A stretch of 64,000 bases of DNA from positions 2,735,501 through 2,799,500 of the forward strand of contig CM065646.1 in the NCBI GenBank assembly GCA_033220425.1, read 5' to 3'. A model generated the notes under the pieces. The model ran no database searches, was not told where the DNA came from, and saw nothing but the letters and a program-made list of their open reading frames with translations. The position numbers and the translations under genes are program-made. Below, piece by piece: positions 44,392 through 56,200 of the stretch. Position 1 is the first letter of the stretch. Every line of letters begins with the position of its first letter. The stretch is from Lepraria neglecta. Its lineage: Eukaryota > Ascomycota > Lecanoromycetes > Lecanorales > Stereocaulaceae.

Positions 44392-46140
44392 ATGGAGGGG
44401 CAGCCGGAGAAGACCCAGATTTTGGATGATTCTGCCCAGGCAGTAACTGGGGGAGATCAAACAACGGCCAATGCCCAACCAGATCTACGAACAAACACAC
44501 CACCTGCAGATGCGCAAACCTCATATTCTGTGATAACCACGTCTCAGTCTCCTGAATCATCAACTCTAAAAGAAAACATACCTACAGATTCGATTGAAGC
44601 GGGCTCTAGTCTAAACATGAGCACCCAAGATCAACCGTCTCTGGCGCAAGACTCGTCAAAAGGAGGGAAAAAGCGAGGAGCCCATCATCCCGAAGCTATC
44701 AGGCGTGGCCTATCATTTGGGCCCATCAAGAAGCCTGGACAGACGCAAAGTCCGACACGGGGCATTCTCAAGGCAACGTCCAAGTCTCCACCACCCCGAT
44801 CCAAGCAGAGGTCACGATCATCGAGCAGTGAGGATCCAGATTCCGGTGAAGTGGGAAGACTTAAGAAGGACGATTATGCTGACGATGCTGATGAAGAAGG
44901 TGTGGTAGAGAGCAGTGACGAGGACAATCAGGCGTGGAGCTCTGAAGATGAAACCTCTCCTTCGGGACGAACAAGAGGCAGGAAAAGAGCTGGGTCTGAA
45001 CAACCAAATATTCCTTTGATAGCCGAGGGAGACAAGCCTGCAGTTACGGTCACAGGTCCTGAGGGCGAGAAGCCGGTCTCAACATCCAAGAGGTTCATTA
45101 CTCCTGTACATCCAAACACCAATTTCGACCATCGAAGCGCCAGCAAAACACCCAGCCGGAATGCCAGCCCGAACACCACCGACTCGGAGGAGATGGATGA
45201 TATCCGAAGCGCTCAACAGCTAAATATCCACACTTCGAACTTCGATAGCACGGTCCCTCACCATGTCATTCAAACAATCATTCGCGGCGGTTTCTATAGG
45301 ATGCAGGAGGAAGCCAATGAGGGTACACGACGTCTGAGGAAGTACCTGGTAGCCACTGATCTGAGCGAAGAGGCTAAATATGCTCTAGAGTGGACTATCG
45401 GCACCATCTTACGTGATGGAGACACACTCTACGCAATTTACGCCGTCAACGAAGAGACTGGCACCGGCAAGGCAGGCGATAGTCTGCCTATTGGGGAGGG
45501 CGGCAAAGCAATTCAAGATACCACAGCCGTAATGGAGAAGGCAACTGCTGCTTCCAAAAAAGGGGTCATTGATGTCAATGCCATCGTCGCTGGCAAAGGC
45601 AACAAAATTCCGTTCCCCCTCGCGAAGTTCAAGCGCAGCGCGGTCGCCAGACTTGCAAGCTCAGGAACGGTCGCATGCGCTTGAAATATTGCGGCGGATT
45701 TGTCTTGACTTTATTAGGAAGACAAAGCTGCAAGTCAGAATCGTGATTGAGGTCATTCATTGCAAGAGTCCGAGATCGATGATTACAGAAGCTGTAAGTA
45801 GGCCTACATCACCTACAGAAATCCAACCATACTAAAACTTGCCCAGATTGATGCCCTTGAGCCTACACTCGTCACTGTTGGCTCTCGTGGTCGTGATTCT
45901 TTGACGGGGTAAGAAACTGGCATCAGTATATGAACAGGGTTGAAGTAGCTAATCTTTAGTAACAGGGTCCTTCTCGGCTCCTTCTCCAACTACCTTGTCA
46001 CCAAATCATCCGCCCCCGTCATGGTAGCTCGCAAAAGGCTGGCTAGCCTTAAGAAAGGGGAAATGTCTGTTCAAAAAATTCGCCTGGCGAACAATCTAAC
46101 ACCTTCACGGTCACGCCTGTCGGATGCCAAGGTTGATTGA
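44392..46140 (+). CDS. Universal stress protein (UspA) domain protein
   Basis: Predicted 512-aa protein with a long disordered N-terminus and a C-terminal UspA domain. The domain starts at RKYLVATDLSEEAKYALEWT and continues GDTLYAIYAV, LQVRIVIEVIHCKSPRSMI, ALEPTLVTVGSRGRDSLTG and LLGSFSNYLVTKSSAPVMVA; the last two contain the ATP-binding G-x2-G-x9-G-S motif once joined. Exons used are 44392-45564, 45665-45793, 45847-45908 and 45966-46140. Introns 2 and 3 are well supported (GTAAGT, GTAAGA donors). The first junction is uncertain: the frame changes between 45560 and 45665, and I placed a 100-bp intron with a GTCATT donor and CTCAG acceptor, which gives SKKG-ERSHALEIL. Donors at 45574 or 45586 also keep frame. 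Ser/Pro-rich segments suggest phosphorylation. Role unknown in fungi. Confidence 0.8.
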
Positions 46141-47025
46141 GAGGTTCTTGATGTCGAGCTACGAAAATATGGTCTGAAAAGTCATGACGCTAGATGCAAG
46201 GAGAGCTTAGATGGTTTATTTCCCCAACATTTCACGGCCTTTCTAGCACTCGTTCTCTGAAAAGCGGGTTGAGCTGGCGATTGTGGAAGATAAACAGGGC
46301 TCCATATTCCACTCGTCGTGCATAGGAGATTCCAGCATTCATAGATACCCAGCCGTAGTAACATTTCATAGCCGCTATCCCAAATCGGTTTGGTTTCTAC
46401 TCAACTAGGGGAAAGATTCCACAAAATTTAAGTATCACATATCTTATGTTGTAAAGCAACGAACCTGGAAGCTGGTCTTTGAATTAGGCCGAATGACCAG
46501 GTATCGAGAAGGTACTCGCTCGATTAAGAAGATATAAAGTATAATCCAAAACCTGACTGGGTATTATGCACATAACTTGCACCGGTGTCTTTTCAGAAGC
46601 ACCTACATATGAATTGATAGCAGTCGTTCTCATTGCTGTGTACACCTTCTCCTTATCATATATGAAAAACTCATGACTCTGTTGCCGGCAGCATCTACTC
46701 CTGTTCACTTCTTCGTGAACTAGAGGTCGTTAATGGCCATGAATACAGTTGAGGTGGAAAGGAGGAGGGCGAGGCGAGTTAGGCGCCTAGGCCGTTGCGG
46801 CCGAAGAAGGAGAAGGAGTCCTAAAGTGTAATCGATTGAGAAGAATCGGCCAACTTCAAGTGAATTCAACGTTACCGCAGAGCTAGCACGCTTAGCGCCA
46901 ATGACTTAGGTAAGGAATTAGTCATTCCTACCTTGATCATCAGTGCACAGACTGAAGGCGCCTGACAACCAAGGAACGGATAAGATCTTGTTATATCGAT
47001 TTTCTTCGGACAAAGTCCTGACGAC
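46141..47025. other. Intergenic with first copy of a duplicated segment
   Basis: Contains copy A of a diverged ~200-bp direct repeat (46226-46424) and, at 46740-46830, a purine-rich stretch with the palindrome-like AGGCGCCTAGG. No supported gene. Confidence 0.5.
46226..46424. repeat. Diverged direct repeat, copy A
   Basis: Partner is 48681-48898. Best shared block: ACTCGTCGTGCATAGGAG followed by ATTC-ATAGATACCCAGC. Weaker matches extend on both sides (GGTTTCTACTCAACTAGGG here, GGTTCTACTAAATCAAGGG there). The copies are about 2.46 kb apart, in the same orientation, and bracket the 2EXR-like gene. Nature unknown. Confidence 0.7.
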
Positions 47026-47834
47026 ATGAATATTTCATCCCAAGTGTTGCAGTTCCAGAAAGAGGTGTCTCGTTTGCAACGTCGAGTAGAGCATCTTGAG
47101 CTTGAGCTTCTGGGCCACAAGGTCGACAAGCCAACATTTCCTTTCCTTCAACTTCCGCGAGAGGTCCGAAATCAAATCTATCTCTATGCACTCATGTGCG
47201 TCTTCTACGCCAATCTGTCCCCTCAGTATATGGAATTTTACAGACCACCTACACCTGCGATATGTCTTGTGAATAGGCAGCTCAGCGCCGAAGCGAGAAA
47301 TACAATTCATTTTGATGACCCGGATGATATCCACGATTGCCTTGAGACTATCGGGACCATCAATAAGTCTCATATCCGATCTATATCGATATGGTTCGAC
47401 TATCGTACAATCGAGCAACGTCAACGTGATGGAATGTCAACCTCAGGCACCGCTTCCCACTGGGTGAAGGCCTTGTTCGGAAGTAGACTGACGAAACTCA
47501 TGAAGATAGATATCTCAACTGAGTGTGTCGGCGCATCATCCTATTCATTGTATTACCCGTCTATGGATCCCGCCATGGAACGTGTAATTAAATACCTTTT
47601 TCAAAAGATCAAGAAGGAACAACGCGGCATCTAATGCTTACTGGATTCAACTACGACGATCGGAAGAGATTTCCGGGCAATTGGCGGGTTACAATGACGC
47701 AGTTCGATCCGGACTGGATTGACGACCCGGACTATGCTGGCCTGATGCCAATTCCACCACCAGAATATCTTGACGATGATGAAAACAGACGAATGCCGTC
47801 CAGCAACGTCTGCAATGTAACGACCGACAACTGA
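47026..47834 (+). pseudogene. 2EXR/F-box-like protein gene with a frame break
   Basis: The frame from 47026 to 47634 encodes MNISSQVLQFQKEVSRLQRR (a coiled-coil start), then the fungal 2EXR-type motif FPFLQLPREVRNQIYLYAL, PPTPAICLVNRQLSAEARNT and SHIRSISIWFDY. It stops at QRGI*. The natural continuation, MLTGFNYDDRKRFPGNWRV... to 47834, lies in another frame and matches the family's C-terminal LTGF-x-FP-x-W motif. I found no convincing intron at the join, so a single frameshift close to 47610-47635 is likely; a sequencing error is possible. Function of the family is unknown. The gene is bracketed by two copies of a 200-bp repeat. Confidence 0.6.
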
Positions 47835-49107
47835 GCCGTGTTCCCTGTCCTAACTCATGGGCACATACCGCGGGATATAAGAATGTAGAGAACGGGCATA
47901 GACAGGTGACGCTTGCCAGCCGCTGGGAAAGCAGAGTGTTCGAGGAGCTCTTTTCAAGGTTGCGCTGGCGTCGTACAGCTACCTGGTAGTGGCCAAAAGG
48001 GACAGTCTGTTCGCAATAACCTGGTTCCACTTGTCAAGAGCAAGCTGCTTCTGTGTATCTAACCTGCTAGGCCCTGCTGTGTTGTTATCTGCACGCTGCG
48101 TAGCCAATACAGCATGAAAATTGAAGTAGAGCAGGCAAGTGAGAAGGAAATTCATTATGGGCGAGATGATAAGAGTTTGAAGGTGGGATCAACGCAAGAA
48201 ACAAATTTCTGGAACAAGGTGTGAAGTAATATGTGTATTTAAGCAGATCCCATACATCTCGTAGCGCTCTTGATAGAGACAAGTAATCGAGGACACTTGT
48301 CCTGTGACATTACCTCAAAATAGTGACTGTTAGAGACCTCGCTAATTTCGTCTTGTTTTCAAGGGGGCAATGCTGAGAATTGGGTTTCCTATAGCCTACG
48401 GATCATCTATCTTAAAGCTATTAGGCAACCTCCACTTCGGAGTACCCAACTCGAAGGGACTCAATCATTCTAAACCACCAAGTACTCTCCCATGGAACGA
48501 TCACCATATTTCCAGCCTCCTCTATCGGTATGATATTAATATACATCACACCCTCCTTTTCGTATATGCGAATTGCACCTTGATCGTCGACAAGATTCAC
48601 AATGACTGTTATAGTATTCGGGGGAGGCTCTAGAAAGCATGACATCTGGTGAGAGAATCAGCTGGAGACTGGACCATTAAATATTCCATGACCTTTCCAG
48701 TATCGGTTCTATGACAAGGGAGGTCTTGAGAGGCGATCGTGGAACGTGGACGGTGTTCTAGTGTGAAAACGCCACTCGTCGTGCATAGGAGGTTCTAGCG
48801 TTCATAGATACCCAGCTGTATAGTAATAATCGATGAAGCAAAGGACCCTGCCTTCCTCTTCCTAGGTTCTACTAAATCAAGGGCAGGATCCCTCACAAAG
48901 ATGGGGAGTATAGAAATTGCATGGGCGATGCTGGACTTCCGAAGTTTCACCGGAGCACTTTCAGACGCGACTCCAGATCGCGTCACCCGAGTTAATCTCA
49001 CTTTGCACTCTTTCCCCACCACTCCAACCCTCTCTGAGGATCGCTACCTTACTCAACTCATTTGCCATCTCAACCTCCCTCCTGCCCACAATTCAATCTT
49101 TCTCACC
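47835..49107. other. Intergenic with second copy of a duplicated segment
   Basis: Holds copy B of the repeat (48681-48898) and the leader of the DnaJ gene. Short ORFs on both strands (47689-48030 minus, 48370-48633, 48421-48645 minus) have no recognised domain. The 48421-48645 ORF is Val/Ile-rich but not convincing. Confidence 0.5.
48681..48898. repeat. Diverged direct repeat, copy B
   Basis: Partner of 46226-46424; see that entry. It ends 210 bp upstream of the DnaJ start codon. Compared with copy A it has several small indels. Confidence 0.7.
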
Positions 49108-50368
49108 ATGGAAGACCTCTCAAACGAACCCCCCACCGACATCAACCCCTACGAGGTCCTAGAGATCGAGACAACAGCGAGCTCAGCCGAGGTGAAATCT
49201 TCCTACAAAAAGCTAGCTTTACGATATCATCCAGGTACGTCGAGACCCTAGCAAGATTATCTACTACATGAAGAGTACCGCTTACAGTTCACCAGACAAA
49301 GCCCATCCCTCAGCCCGCGACACTGCCCACACCAAATTCCAAGAAATCGCCTTCGCATATGCCATCCTCTCCGACGAGCGACGACGAAAACGCTACGATA
49401 CCACAGGCAACACATCTGAATCTCTCGACCTTGATGACGATGACTTCAATTGGAGCGATTTCTTTAGAGCGCAGTGGGAGAATGCGGTTACCATGGAGAA
49501 GCTTGATGAAATCAAGAATACGTATCAGGGCTCGGAAGAGGAGAGGGGCGATGTGTTAAAGGCTTACAAAGAGAGAAAAGGCGACCTCGATTACATTTTC
49601 AGACACGTAATGCTCAGCAATCCCTTAGACGACGAAGATCGCTTCCGCGGATACATCGACCAAGTAATCGAGGTTGGTGAGGTCGAAGCATATCACGCCT
49701 ACACGCACGAGACGGCGAAGAAGAAGAAGGCTAGGCATCAGGTAGCCGCAAAGGAGGCTAAAGAGGTCGAGGAGGATGCGAAGAAAAACCGGGAGGGCAA
49801 GGGTGGGAAAAAAGGCCGTGGAGGTGGCGAGGAGGGGCTTGCGGAGATGATTCAACAGAGGCAGAAGGCTAGGGCTGGGACGTTTTTGGATGATTTGGAG
49901 GCGAAATACGCGCCAAAGAAGGGTGGTGCGAAGAGCCAGAGTGGGAAGAAGAGGAAGGCTGAGGAACCGCCTGAGGAGCTGTTTGAAAGGAATCGAGGGA
50001 AGAGGGCTAAGGCTTCTAAGTCTAGGGTGGAAGAAGGCAGCGAAGATAAGATTTCTCTGGATGGCGAGGATACTGCGTCGGACTTTGACGAGGAAGATGA
50101 GGAGGAAGTGAAGCCGGCTAAGTCAAAGTCAAAAGCAAAAGCGAAGGGGAGGAAACCTCGCTTGCAAAAGGCTCGCTTGCAGAAGGCTAAGGCGGAGGAT
50201 GACCAAGACGAGATGTCTCTGGATGATGAGAATGCTGCGTCAGACTTTGGAGAGGAGGGTGACGAAGAAGTGAAGCCAGAGAAAGTGAAAGCTAATGGGG
50301 TGAAGACTCGCAAGAGGGCGAAGAGAGGTGGTTATAAGAAGAGGAAGGGAGAAGAATTGAGTGGTTGA
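49108..50368 (+). CDS. J-domain (DnaJ) co-chaperone, DNAJC9-like
   Basis: Predicted 399-aa Hsp70 co-chaperone, likely nuclear. Exons 49108-49234 and 49296-50368 (61-bp intron). The J domain is at about 15-80: INPYEVLEIETTASSAEVKS, then YHPDKAHPSA, in which the essential HPD (41-43) is rebuilt by splicing, and FAYAILSDERRRKRYDTTG. The next segment (FNWSDFFRAQWENAVTMEKL, EIKNTYQGSEEERGDVLKAY and GDLDYIFRHVML) is the DNAJC9-type helical region, which in animals binds histones H3-H4. The C-terminal third is Lys/Glu-rich with nuclear-signal-like KKRKAEE and an internal duplication (TASDFDEEDEEEVKP and AASDFGEEGDEEVKP). Complete. Confidence 0.87.
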
Positions 50369-51172
50369 GAGGGACTTTGGAGAGTGCTGCAGCGCCTCTC
50401 CAATGGAGGGCATTGAACAAAGAGGCGTTGGCGTATCAACAATTCATTACAATGCATATCGAGTGTCACACAATTTTCAAGCAAAGCCAGAAGATCTGGG
50501 CTACATTAATGAATTAATGCTGCATTCCGCATTGGACGGCTTTAGCATTTTATGGACGATATTGAACAGAGGAGCATGAGCGAATCAACCTTTGCTCACG
50601 GTGCACATTGAACGACGAGCATCCTTCAAGCTCGGCTCAGAAAACTTGCGGCATAGTAATGAATTGATGTTGCATTTTAGCACGGCACAGTCTTAGAACT
50701 TTATGGCCGTGAAGACTCGTTGAGTGAGGGTTCTTGTGTGTATGCTAGTAAATTGATATCTTTATGAAAGGGTCGAGATTCAGCTTCGGCACAATTATCT
50801 TGCTTCGGGCAGAGCGTGGAAGAAACATTGAAGATGCGGCGTTGGAACATCAACGAGTGTGAGCGATGTTGGAGGGTTTGGGGCTTGTGTTTTAGCCTCG
50901 ACGCCAGTCCATTTTGAGTTCCACCATCGAGGCGGCCCTCCCGCTAGAGGCAGAACTGCGACATGGTCAACTTGTTTGATGGGCTTGGTCTCCATATATG
51001 AATTGGCGCGTGCGTTTCAAGGGGTAGGAGACTGTTAGATGAGCTTACCCACATGTTAGTCCGCGATGATGTCTGATCTTCAAGTAGCTGTGCAATAAAT
51101 AGAGTAGACTCCCTGTGGAGCTGCGGAGCGAGCATCTCATTCCCTAAGTTGTCATTTGTTAGCTTTGAGACG
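50369..51172. other. Intergenic with an imperfect duplication
   Basis: No gene. Two diverged copies of a ~130-bp sequence (about 50439-50583 and 50600-50720) share ATTGAACG/AACAGAGGAGCAT-like and TAATGAATTAATGCTGCATT / TAATGAATTGATGTTGCATT blocks. The rest is the promoter of the glycosyltransferase. Confidence 0.45.
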
Positions 51173-52262
51173 ATGATGCTAACCTCTTCCATCGGAGATT
51201 CCCAGCGACTCGTCATAATTGCTGTTATAGCTTTTATCGGGTTCACAGCTTTCTTCACTCGACGCAGTGGTTCTTCGCTTCTTAGGTATTCTCACTCGGA
51301 GAAACGAGCCTTCGCAGCTTTCCTAGAAGGGTTCGACAATGGGAAGAATTACACTACCGATGAAGACGATGTCTACTATGTAGCAACCCGTGTTTTGGTC
51401 TATCAACTCTTGCACGGTCCGGAGACTCGCACGCTTACCTCTATTCCTGTCGTCGTGTTGTGTACGAAGGATGTCGCAGAGCACAAACGCGCCCGACTTG
51501 AGAAAGATGGCGCAATTGTGACTGTATGAAAACCAAATCCTATCACGTACGCATCCGCTGATCAGTCAACAGGTAGTCGAAGACGTCGAGCCTGCAGCTT
51601 GGATCAACGAGACTGCCCAGGGGCAGGGCGTGTTCACCAAACTCCGCATGTTCGAGATGACGCAGTACAATAAGCTACTGAGCCTCGATGCGGACATGCT
51701 CATTACGCGGCGGCTGGATGGAGTCTTCGACGACCCCGGAACTCAAATGCGGCAAGTCGCTCAAATGGGAGATCGAGAGCTACCAAGGTTAGAGCCCGGG
51801 GAGCCTGTACCTCCTGCTGGCCTAGAATACATGATGGCAGGTCAGCCTCAGCAGTCGGGTCACAATAAACCTTATCCGCCAGATCCAGACAATAATTGGT
51901 TGTGCCTTGGCTTCTTCCTCTTCAAACCTTCGCAAGCGATGTTTGATTATTACATGGCGCTGAAAGGTGTCGAAGGGCGGTTCGACCCCAGATTCCCGGA
52001 TCAGAATATGCTGACTTATGCGCACCGGGAAGATGGTCCTATGCCCTGGATTCGTGTGGATTATAGATGGACATCGACTTTCCCAACGTTCAGTGATTAT
52101 CTCATGGGTGCCGCAAGCTTGCATGAGAAGTATTGGAAGCCATATACGGGCCTTGGAGATGAAGAAAGAGCGATTGGGAATGATAAGCTTCATGCTATGT
52201 GGTGGAAAGTTCGTTGGTCGATTGATGCTTTTTATGAAGAGAGGGAGAGAAATTCTTCCTGA
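51173..52262 (+). CDS. Type II membrane glycosyltransferase, GT8 (glycogenin/GNT1-like)
   Basis: Predicted 346-aa Golgi-type sugar transferase. Exons 51173-51523 and 51573-52262 (49-bp intron). The N-terminal anchor is LVIIAVIAFIGFTAFF (about 12-28), followed by a luminal domain. Landmarks are DVYYVATRVLVYQLLHGPET, TSIPVVVLCTKDV, then FTKLRMFEMTQYNKLLSLDA with the metal-binding DxD (DAD, about 156-158), and WLCLGFFLFKPSQAMFDYY and DQNMLTYAHREDGPMPW. This matches the fungal GT8 group that includes GNT1-like GlcNAc transferases and glycogenin-like enzymes. Acceptor unknown. The ATG at 51173 is followed directly by a second ATG; either may start. Confidence 0.85.
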
Positions 52263-53267
52263 GGACAATCGGAGAAGGGACCGAATTCGATTCTAGAGTC
52301 CTTTGCAAGTACCTAACCACAATCAACCATTTGGCATCCAGATCCAGGTAGCCAATTCAAGCTCAGGGCAAGACACCAGAGATGATTGAGGGGACGAAAA
52401 ATGCAGCTTGATCAGCTTCAACCGGTGCTGGAACATGTCATCGGTTCCAAGACAACTATTTTGCGGTGACGCCTTGGATTTGATCCAGGAGCCATTTCAA
52501 CTTCGAATTTCTTGCTTCCACCTCCAACCCAGACTCAGCAAAGGTCGGAGAAGTCTCCGCCATAAACGGGGACAAATGGCTGCTCAGGGGGGGAAAAGGA
52601 AGGCAAAGGGGTGCAGCTTAAGCAAGGCAGAAAGTACAAGAGACTTGGATGCATAGTGTGAAGGGAAACTGCTCTGGAGGAGCACGGGAAATCATGCCTC
52701 GACCCGTTGAATGTTGGGCCGTGAACATAGAGTCCAAAAGGATAGCTTTAGACAAATCTCACATGTTGGAAGTGTATCTACCATTCTTCCGGTTTGACTC
52801 GTGCAGACACCATGTAGCCATCTGTGGCTTCTCAATGGAAAGAACTTGTTGATGGATCTAGGTTCCAGCTTACTAAGCGAGGCACCAATCAAACTGCTGC
52901 CTGCAATACGATTGCTAGTGCCTAGATATCCGCGCACTTGACTATAACATTGCTGAATTTCTCATCCTTAACAATCTTAATGTTGCCTCGCATTTCAATG
53001 AATCAAAGCGCGTCCTCACTTTTACACTTCATATTATCACCCTTGGCCTGAGTGGCCAGTCGCTCATTAAACCCAGTCTTCTCTGCGAGTTACACGTGCA
53101 GCTCGCATCAGAGCGCTGTTCTTGGCGGGACTCCTGAAGCCCCACCAGCAGCGCGTTTCTTCACTCGAGTCTTCTCATTAATGCTTCACCACCTTTACAC
53201 CTCCTTGTAATTCCATCAACCATCTTCAACACTCCCATAGCGGATATCCTCGACACCCTCAGCAACG
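52263..53267. other. Intergenic, no gene seen
   Basis: 1 kb between the glycosyltransferase and the nucleoporin gene. Short ORFs (52408-52656, 52649-52852, 52692-52937 minus) have no motif. The last 200 bases are a C/T-rich leader. Confidence 0.5.
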
Positions 53268-56200
53268 ATGTCATTCGTCGGCTTCGGGCAGAATAATCAG
53301 CAGCAGCAGAGTACGGGGTTTGGCGGATTTGGTTCGAACAATAATAATACAAGCTCAGGTAGGTCACATATCGATTACGGTTTAGCGCTGCGTCTGTCCC
53401 ACGGACTCTCGTCAGAAATTACTGGTCTTTCTCAAGGCGCTCCAAGATCTCCTGGTCTGACTCCTGATCGCATCTAGGCTTTGGCGGTTCAACACTCTTT
53501 GGTGGCAGTCAAACAAGCACAAGTGGTGGCTTCGGTTCAGGAGGTACGTACGGCTCGACTTCACTGAGGTTGGGCTTGAGATCGCTGGTATCTTGCGAGT
53601 TCGACGGCGGCATGAGAACACTATGAGCCTGTACTACAACCGTGGAGCTTCATGGCGTTCACTCTATACTCTGCTTTTGGTACTTGCCTGCTTTGGCTCC
53701 AGAGGCCACACATATCACCAGCCAAGGAGTTCCTTAGCCTTGGTCGAGCGCCGGACCTCGAATTTCCGGGAGAAACATGTACGGATAGAAAGCTAACAGC
53801 TGGATCTACAATAGGTTCAGGAGGATTTGGCTCTGCATCGACAAACACCACCCCCTTTGGTCAAAATCGACCCGATTTCGGTGCCCCTGCCACCACAACA
53901 AGCGGCGGCCTCTTCGGCGGCGGTACAGCCACTGCTGGAGCTAGCGGTGGTTTCGGTAGTTTCGGAAACACGAGCAACAACAACAATGCCTCTGGTGGAG
54001 GCTTATTCGGCGCGTCAAAGCCAGCCTTTGGAAGTGGGACTGCTGGGGGCTTGTTTGGCGGCGCCAATACTCAGAACACTGGATTTGGATCGACCAACAA
54101 CCAGCAAACGAGCGCCTTCGGGGCGCCTATAAGCTCGGCCCTCGGAAACAACAATGCTGAATGTCAAGGCACCGGCAGTACGCCTTTTCAGGCCTTAACT
54201 GAGAAGGAGGGGGCTAGCAGCACGAGCAATCATTTCCAAAGCATCAGCTTCATGGCTCCTTACAAGAACTTTTCATTCGAGGCAAGACTTCGCAATCTCT
54301 CAAACGAACACACAGTTACTGACATGTAGCAGGAATTACGATTAGCAGACTACAACCAGGGAAGACGTTTCGGTAATGGCAGCGGCCAAGCTGGAGCATT
54401 TGGACAGCCCAACTTTGGGAACAGTTTCGGCCAGCAAAACACCGGCGGCTTCGGTCAATCAGCCAACAATACAGGAGGGGGACTATTTGGTCAGCCAGCC
54501 ACCACGTCATCTTCCCCATTCGGAGCCAGCCAGCCAACACAGTCGGGTTTTGGCTCTGTCGTAGGAGGTCTTTTCGGTACTCCAAAGCCAGCTACAAGCA
54601 ATCTCTTCGGGGCGGCTTCGTCTTCTCAATCGAGCGGCGGTCTCTTCGGCACTGCAGGAGGCACTGGTGGTGGATTTGGAAGTGGCTCAAACCTCTTTGG
54701 CAATAACAACCAGCAAAACAACCAACAGTCGAAGCCGTTCTCATTCAGCAACCCTACCTCTACTGCAGGAGGATTTGGGACAGGTGGCAACGCGTTTGGT
54801 ACAAACAACACCAGCAACACTGGCGGTGGGCTTTTCGGCAGCCAGACCACTACTCCATTCGGCCAGCAGCAGCAGCAGCCGGCTCAGTCGAACCCATTCG
54901 GTGGCTTTGGTCAATCAAACCAAAACCAAAATCAGACCAACAACTCCCCCTTTGGTGGCTTTGGCCCACCGCAACAGCGAGAACAGAAGCCGGGCGGGCT
55001 GTTTGGCAATCAAGCCAATACTAATACTGGAGGGGGACTGTTTGGCAATCTTGGCGAGAACAACAACCAACAGCAACCCACGACAGGAGGAGGACTATTT
55101 GGGAATACCGCCAACAACCAATCTTCTGGAAGCTCGTTGTTCGCACCTAAGCCTGCTAACACTGGTGGAGGTCTCTTTGGGAATTCGACCACAAACAATT
55201 CCAACACTGGAGGCGGTCCCTTCAGTGGATTCGGTAACAATAACAACAATGCGAATCAACAGCAGAATCAGGCTGGTGGACTGTTCGGAGGCACCGCCAA
55301 CCAGCAGCAAAAGCCTGGAGGCCTATTTGGCAACAGCACTTCGAACACGGGTGGTGGATTATTTGGCAACCTGGGCAATAATAACAACCAGCAAGGAGGG
55401 AGTAACCTGTTCGGAGGAAACAATCAACAACAGCAGCAATCTGGAGGTCTCTTCGGTAATACCAACAACCAGAGCTCCAACCTTTTTGGATCACAGCAAC
55501 AACAGCAGCAGCCTCAGCAGCAACAAAACGCTTTTGCACCCCCACCCGCTTTCAATGCCTCTCTGATCGATCCAGGTAGCGCGTACGGTAGCGCTTCCAT
55601 TTTCTCAGGCTTGCCTCCCCCGCCAGTGTCTGTTGGCCCTATTGCTACGCCAATCAATGTCAAGCAGAAGCTGAGGAAGAGTGCCATCCTGCCACACTAC
55701 AAGATGAGCCCGAATGCAGCTTCACGACTTGTGACTCCTCAGAAGCGTGGGTTTGGCTTCAGCTACTCGACATATGGTACACCCGGAAGCGCCTCAAGCA
55801 ACGCAAGCACGCCTGGTGGCCTCAGTAGCAGTCTACTATTCGGAAGCGTGGGCCGAGGTCTAGGCAAGAGTCTGTCTACAAGCAACCTTCGTCGAAACTT
55901 CGACAGCGATGGAGAGAGCATTCTCACACCAGGTGCCTTCTCTGCGGGCAGCTCTCGTTATGGTGGTACAGGGAGCTTGAAGAGACTGACTATAGATCGA
56001 AGCCTCCGTACAGACCTCTTCGGAGACCGAGGAACACCGGCAGCGCTGCCAAGCCCTGAGAAGAACGATCAGTCGAAGCAGCCTGGAATCTTGAAGAAGA
56101 AAGTCAGCTTTGATGCGAGCACGGTTGGAGGCAATGGAGAAAACACGAACGGTGTCCAGGTCAATGGTAATAACAGCATGAATAACAATGATCAAAACAA

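Noticed and set aside
49852-50313. 153-codon minus-strand Ser/Phe-rich ORF
   Set aside because: Antisense of the DnaJ protein's charged tail.
53544-53814. ORF material inside the 271-bp NUP98 intron 2
   Set aside because: Open by chance and continuous with exon 3's frame, but its sequence lacks FG repeats; donor GTACGT and a GCTAAC branch with ATAG acceptor mark it as an intron.
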